Part shown: positions 5,729-9,229 of the stretch, piece by piece | How the letters are laid out: every line of letters starts with the position of its first letter | Position numbering within the stretch: position 1 is the stretch's first letter | NCBI GenBank assembly: GCA_903894655.1 | Contig: CAITQY010000224.1 | Location: 1 to 9,229 of the forward strand | Direction of reading: 5' to 3' | Source: an uncultured Gemmatimonadota bacterium | GTDB taxonomy: Bacteria; Gemmatimonadota; Gemmatimonadetes; Gemmatimonadales; Gemmatimonadaceae | DNA length: 9,229 nt | Notes under the pieces: generated by a model | Told to the model about the DNA's origin: nothing | Databases searched by the model: none | What the model saw: only the letters and a program-made list of their open reading frames with translations | Made by a program: the position numbers and the translations under genes

Positions 5729-7030
5729 TTAGAAAACATCCGCAGGTACGGCCGGCGCTTTCACGCGTTCGACGCCCCGGAGCACGGTAATCCGCGCACC
5801 GGCCTGACGCAGCCGACCAATCGTGCGATCGTCGAGACGGGCCCGCAGCACGATGACATCCTCATCGGTTCGCTGGTCGAGCACTTCGCCTTCGCGATGC
5901 ATCTCCGCGATCATCCGGCCGTTTGCGGCGGGCAACCGGACCTCGAGCACCGGGCGCTGGCGACGCAGACTGTCGAGCAGCGATGCGCGAAGCACGTCGA
6001 GACCACCAGGTTGAATCGCGGATACGAACAGTGAATTGGGCATCAGATTCGCCACGCGCTCGAGCACTGCCGAGGCCTCCTCGGGTGGCAGCAAGTCCAT
6101 CTTGTTCATCACGTACAGCTTCGGCTGATCGGCCAGTCCGAGATCGGCCAACACGCCATCGACGACGTCGCGCTGCTCTTCCCACACGGAATGACTCGCG
6201 TCGATTACGTGCAGCAGCAAATCGGCTTCCTTCGCTTCCGATAGGGTGGCCCGGAACGACGCGACCAGATGGTGAGGCAGCTTGCGAATGAAACCGACGG
6301 TGTCGGTCAGCAGCACGGTGTAGCCGTCGCCGACGTCTACTTCGCGCGTGAGCGGATCGAGCGTGGCAAACAGTCGGTCCTCCACGAACACCTGCGCGTC
6401 ATTCGCCATCTGCCGGAGGATCGACGACTTTCCTGCATTCGTGTAGCCGACGAGGCCAACGCGATAATGTGACTTGCGCCCTTCCCGCTGTACTTCGCGC
6501 GCGCGCTCGACGTCGGCGAGCCGCGCCTTGAGCACCCGGATGCGGTGCTGAATAAGCCGACGGTCGGTTTCGAGCTGCGTTTCACCAGGTCCCCGCACGC
6601 CGATGCCGCCGCGGAATTTCTCAAGGTGAGTCCACATGCGTGTGAGACGCGGCAGCAAATATTGCAGCTGCGCGAGTTCCACTTGCATACGCGCCTCGCT
6701 CGACCGTGCCCGCGTGGCGAAGATGTCGAGAATCAGTTCAGCGCGATCCATCACCCGCGTGCCGACGATGGCCTCGACGTTCTTACCCTGCGCGGGCGTC
6801 AGCTCATCGTCGAAGATCACCAGCGTCGCGCCGAGTTCATTGATCCGCAGCTTGAGCTCCTCGACTTTTCCGCTGCCGAGGTACGTTGCGGGATGCGGCC
6901 GATCGAGCGCCTGCGTCAAACGACCAACGACGATCGCTCCGGCCGTATCGGCCAGACGAGCAAGCTCCTCGAGATGTTCGTCTGACTGATGGCGAGCGTT
7001 GCCACGCTTCGACGGTGCACTAACGAGCAC
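5729..7030 (-). CDS. hflX: GTPase HflX (ribosome-splitting GTPase)
   Basis: HflX binds the 50S subunit and splits stalled or stress-damaged 70S ribosomes. The 433-residue frame has the N-terminal HflX domain (about 1-115, including PHPATYLGSGKVEEL and LTPAQGKNVE), the linker signature GGIGVRGPGETQLETDRR (141-158), and a coiled-coil-like helix (about 155-185). The G domain has G1 GYTNAGKS (195-202), G2 FATLDP (221-226), G3 DTVGF (243-247), G4 NKMD (309-312) and G5 SAI (337-339). The start is doubtful. The GTG at 7028-7030 is the only standard start codon before an in-frame TAG at 7082-7084, but the residues just upstream (VERA, before VLVSAP) also look like conserved HflX sequence. Translation may therefore begin upstream at a rare codon such as ATT (7058-7060). 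It lies 78 bp after the LEA-type gene on the same strand. Confidence 0.95.
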   Translation of the reverse strand: MLVSAPSKRGNARHQSDEHLEELARLADTAGAIVVGRLTQALDRPHPATYLGSGKVEELKLRINELGATLVIFDDELTPAQGKNVEAIVGTRVMDRAELILDIFATRARSSEARMQVELAQLQYLLPRLTRMWTHLEKFRGGIGVRGPGETQLETDRRLIQHRIRVLKARLADVERAREVQREGRKSHYRVGLVGYTNAGKSSILRQMANDAQVFVEDRLFATLDPLTREVDVGDGYTVLLTDTVGFIRKLPHHLVASFRATLSEAKEADLLLHVIDASHSVWEEQRDVVDGVLADLGLADQPKLYVMNKMDLLPPEEASAVLERVANLMPNSLFVSAIQPGGLDVLRASLLDSLRRQRPVLEVRLPAANGRMIAEMHREGEVLDQRTDEDVIVLRARLDDRTIGRLRQAGARITVLRGVERVKAPAVPADVF

Positions 7031-7108
7031 CGCGCGCTCGACTGACGGCGTGAGGGAAATGATCTCGCGACTGATGTGCGTCTACCTAATCTGAGAGGGC
7101 GAAGCCGA

Positions 7109-7603
7109 TCAGCGCCCGTTACCGGACACCGAAGAGTAGCGTCCCGTCCGATCGTACGGACGGGTGAAATTCCCGAGCGGTGTGGAAACCGTGAAATCGC
7201 CACGCACCCGATAGTTCACGGTGCCAGCCGACAGGAGCGACCGGCCGGCCGCGCCGAGCCCGGCATACGTGAAACGTACTGGCAAGCGCACCTGCGAGGA
7301 GTCTTTTCCCGGTACCACGAACCGTCCATCGAGCGCCCCGCTTCCCAGCTTGATGGTGTCCACGTCCACCTGATAGGTCATACTCAGCGCGTCGAGCTTG
7401 TATCCGTTCGGGTTGTACACCGAGAGCACAACGTCGACGCTGCCCCCGGTGAGTCCAAGGCCAGTGACATTGAACTCGCGCAGCGTGACCACCGGCTCCT
7501 TAAACGTTGCGCGTCCGAGCGTGGCGCACGCCGCGCCGCCCGTGGTGCAGGCCACGACCGCTCCCGCCGTCATCCAGCGCCGTACCGACCTCGTCATGCG
7601 CAT
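7109..7603 (-). CDS. Exported LEA14/WHy-domain (LEA type 2) protein, probable lipoprotein
   Basis: A 164-residue protein with a positively charged N-terminus and a short hydrophobic stretch containing two possible lipidation cysteines: C19 (VVAC, the better lipobox) and C26 (GAAC, poor). Residues about 36-140 resemble the WHy/LEA_2 beta-sandwich, including LREFNVTGLGLTGGSVDVVL, the typical NPNG turn (64-67) and the alternating strands after it. Bacterial members are small periplasmic or envelope proteins linked to desiccation or stress tolerance; the exact role is unknown and I infer only location and fold. The ATG at 7601-7603 has an excellent Shine-Dalgarno (AGGAG, 5-base spacing). A second ATG lies two codons later. 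It follows rarA and precedes hflX. Confidence 0.8.
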   Translation of the reverse strand: MRMTRSVRRWMTAGAVVACTTGGAACATLGRATFKEPVVTLREFNVTGLGLTGGSVDVVLSVYNPNGYKLDALSMTYQVDVDTIKLGSGALDGRFVVPGKDSSQVRLPVRFTYAGLGAAGRSLLSAGTVNYRVRGDFTVSTPLGNFTRPYDRTGRYSSVSGNGR

Positions 7604-7668
7604 CTCGTCTCCTCGGAACTGAACGGTCCACGTACATCACCCAAGCGCCGCCAGACCCAGCGACGCAT
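7594..7668 (-). CDS. Possible 24-codon mini-ORF between rarA and the LEA-type gene
   Basis: The ATG at 7666-7668 opens a 24-residue frame (begins MRRWVWRRLGDV, ends ETRCA) that stops at 7594-7596, overlapping the first codons of the LEA-type gene in another frame. Upstream, GTGAGG with 6-base spacing is a credible Shine-Dalgarno. The peptide starts with two Arg-Arg-Trp-like clusters and has no recognisable domain. It could be a leader peptide coupling translation to the next gene, or chance. Codon-level evidence is too short to decide. Confidence 0.2.
   Translation of the reverse strand: MRRWVWRRLGDVRGPFSSEETRCA
7609..7613 (-). promoter_or_regulatory. Ribosome binding site of the LEA-type gene
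   Basis: The minus strand reads AGGAG, five bases, then ATG (7601-7603). It selects this ATG over the second one two codons later. The site lies inside the possible 24-codon mini-ORF, so ribosomes translating that ORF would pass over it. Confidence 0.65.
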
Positions 7669-7708
7669 TATGTCCCTCACTCGTACCCGTCCCCTTGGTC
7701 GAGTTCCG

Positions 7709-9025
7709 CTACTCCGCCACCGGAGGCCCGCCACGCTCCGCCCACCAGGCGAGGCGTTTGGCAATCTGCTTCTCTTCGCCCACCGACAGCGGATGATAGT
7801 AGGTCTGCCCTTCGAGTTCCGGTGGCTGATACGTCTGTGCGACGAACGCCCCCGGGTGATCGTGCGGATACTCGTACGCCACGCGGCGCTCGGGATCGGC
7901 GCGCAGATGCATCTCGGAATTGAGCAGATGCGCGGGCACGGGTACCGACGGAGACTCGGCGGCGGCGGCACGGGCTGCGGCCCAGGCGAGGTACAGTCGA
8001 TTCGACTTCGGCGCCACGGCGCAGTACACCGCCGCCTGCGCGACCGCCCGCTCACCTTCCGCGGGACCGAGCCGACGAAACGTCTCCCACGCGGTCATGA
8101 CAATCCCGATCGCCTGCGGATCCGCCAGACCGATATCCTCGGTGGCCATGGCCGCCAGCCGACGCAGGAAGATTTGTGGGTCTTCCCCGGCTTGCAGACC
8201 ACGCGCGAGCCAGTACAGCACGGCATGTGGATCACTGCCCCGCAGCGACTTGTGAAAGGCTGACAGCATCGCATTGCGATCGACGTCGACGCGGTCGTAG
8301 CTCACGACCCGTGTACCCAACGCGTCCGCCAGTGCCTCACGCGTGAGTGCCGCACCCGCCGGGAGCACGTGTGCCACCGCTTCGAGCGCCCCAAGGGCGC
8401 GACGCGCATCACCGTCCGCCTGCTCCGCGAGCCAACGCAGCGTCTCCGGATCCGCCTGCAGCCGCTGTGCCCCGAGTCCGCGCGGCTCGTCGGCCAGCGC
8501 GCGTGCACAGACGCTCACCACGTCCTCGACCGTGAGTGGACGCAGTGCGTACACCCGGGACCGCGACAACAACGCGCCGACCACCGCGAATCCCGGCACC
8601 TCCGTCGTCGCGCCGCAGAGCGTGATGACGCCGTTCTCGACGTGCGGCAGCAAGGCATCCTGCTGCGACTTCGCCCATCGGTGGATCTCATCGATCACGA
8701 CCAGCGTGCGGCGCCCTTCGTAGCTCCGACGCTTGTCGGCCTCGGCCACGATCTCACGCAGGCGCGGGATGCCGTCCGTCACCGCGTTCAGCACCACCAC
8801 CGTCTGCTGGGTGTAGCGGCCGATCAGGCTCGCGACCGTCGTCTTTCCCGTACCACTGGGCCCGGTCAGGATCACGCTCCCGATGGTACCGTTGCGGATC
8901 GCATCGCCCAGTGGGCGTCCCGGACCGAGCAGATGTTGCTGCCCAACCACGTCTTCCAGGCGCTCCGGGCGCATTCGCGCGGCGAGCGGTTCCCGGGCAC
9001 TGGCGGAGAACAGCGTGCCGCTCAT
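7709..9025 (-). CDS. rarA: Replication-associated recombination protein RarA (MgsA/WRNIP1-type AAA+ ATPase)
   Basis: A tetrameric, clamp-loader-like AAA+ ATPase that acts at stalled replication forks. The 438-residue protein has Walker A GPSGTGKT (55-62), Walker B VVIDEIHR (109-116), the sensor 1 region GATTE (138-142), the arginine-finger region LLSRSR (152-157) and sensor 2 GDARRA (205-210). The C-terminal tetramerisation region includes SAFHKSLRGSDPHAVLYWLA (255-274) and ATEDIGLADPQA (294-305). Length and domain order are normal for RarA. Several signature positions differ from the usual form: GPPG is GPSG, DEIHRFNK is DEIHRWAK, and TTENPSFE is TTEVPGFA. The essential Lys61, Asp112 and Glu113 remain. 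The start ATG overlaps the upstream gene's TGA (ATGA), implying translational coupling. A 105-bp gap follows before the LEA-type gene. Confidence 0.93.
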   Translation of the reverse strand: MSGTLFSASAREPLAARMRPERLEDVVGQQHLLGPGRPLGDAIRNGTIGSVILTGPSGTGKTTVASLIGRYTQQTVVVLNAVTDGIPRLREIVAEADKRRSYEGRRTLVVIDEIHRWAKSQQDALLPHVENGVITLCGATTEVPGFAVVGALLSRSRVYALRPLTVEDVVSVCARALADEPRGLGAQRLQADPETLRWLAEQADGDARRALGALEAVAHVLPAGAALTREALADALGTRVVSYDRVDVDRNAMLSAFHKSLRGSDPHAVLYWLARGLQAGEDPQIFLRRLAAMATEDIGLADPQAIGIVMTAWETFRRLGPAEGERAVAQAAVYCAVAPKSNRLYLAWAAARAAAAESPSVPVPAHLLNSEMHLRADPERRVAYEYPHDHPGAFVAQTYQPPELEGQTYYHPLSVGEEKQIAKRLAWWAERGGPPVAE

Positions 9026-9229
9026 TGGGTGCTCGTCGGTGCGGGAGCGCGCAATCCAAGCCTGGCCGCAGGGGCGGCACGCGCTATCGCGAGTGCTAGC
9101 GAGGATGCCAACACGACTTGATCGTCCGGCCCGAACACCGTGATCTCCTCGCCGCCGTAGGTCGCCGGGGACACGCGCAGCGGCCCGACCGGCTCACGAA
9201 GATCAGGCAGGGCCGCTCGGAATCGTCCC
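9022..9229 (-). CDS. C-terminal end of an unrecognised protein, runs off the right edge
   Basis: The minus-strand frame ending with TGA at 9022-9024 is open to the window edge and gives 68 residues. They include LRVSPATYGGEEITVFGPDD followed by a small helix-like alanine-rich segment (VVLASSLALAIARAAPAARL) and a Pro/Thr/Ser tail ending APTSTQ. I do not recognise the family. The frame is supported by the 4-base ATGA overlap with rarA, by clean GC-rich third positions and by continuity with the operon. There is no obvious signal or catalytic motif in the visible part. Confidence 0.6.
   Translation of the reverse strand, partial: GRFRAALPDLREPVGPLRVSPATYGGEEITVFGPDDQVVLASSLALAIARAAPAARLGLRAPAPTSTQ

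Noticed and set aside
7076..8263. A 395-codon plus-strand frame opposite the LEA-type and rarA genes
   Set aside because: It spans two real minus-strand genes and their gap, has shadow-type composition and no ribosome site.
1..9229. Defence, toxin-antitoxin, CRISPR or mobile system
   Set aside because: I found no repeat-spacer pattern, transposase, nuclease or toxin motif; the genes are conserved housekeeping or small metabolic ones.

Overview
This is a GC-rich, gene-dense bacterial chromosome segment made almost entirely of conserved core genes. A heptose-7-phosphate kinase points to an LPS-making, Gram-negative-type cell. High GC, an Obg without a C-terminal extension, and the mix of obgE-dprA, hflX and rarA neighbourhoods would suit Gemmatimonadota or a similar high-GC didermic phylum. 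That assignment is an impression from protein style, not a search result.

Layout. (1) Positions 1-4264 are a tightly packed minus-strand gene string. In transcription order it holds an EamA-family transporter, a Rhizobium etli-type L-asparaginase, a two-domain carboxymuconolactone-decarboxylase-like protein, the ribosome-associated GTPase obgE, and the start of dprA, which overlaps the end of obgE by 20 bases and runs off the left edge. (2) At 4265-4348 a short divergent intergenic region carries a 25-bp imperfect palindrome. (3) Positions 4349-5702 are plus-strand: a PfkB-type heptose kinase (hldA/rfaE1), a CAU-anticodon tRNA with its own terminator, and a tRNA-Val(CAC) followed by a perfect 15-bp stem-loop. 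(4) Positions 5729-9229 are a second minus-strand string. In transcription order it holds the C-terminus of an unrecognised protein, rarA (ATGA overlap with the preceding gene), a possible 24-codon mini-ORF, a small exported LEA14/WHy-type protein, and the GTPase hflX. hflX converges on the tRNA terminator.

Function. Most genes are housekeeping: ribosome assembly and rescue GTPases (Obg, HflX), DNA uptake and repair (DprA, RarA), LPS inner-core precursor synthesis (HldA) and two tRNAs. The asparaginase, CMD-like protein and EamA transporter form a possible small metabolic unit upstream of obgE.

I found no phage, transposon, CRISPR array, toxin-antitoxin or defence system, and no convincing undescribed system. 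The points most worth a second look are the uncertain hflX start codon, the palindrome between the EamA gene and hldA, the Thr-for-Asn change in the Obg G4 motif, the diverged RarA signature motifs, the mini-ORF, and the asparaginase/CMD/EamA grouping.
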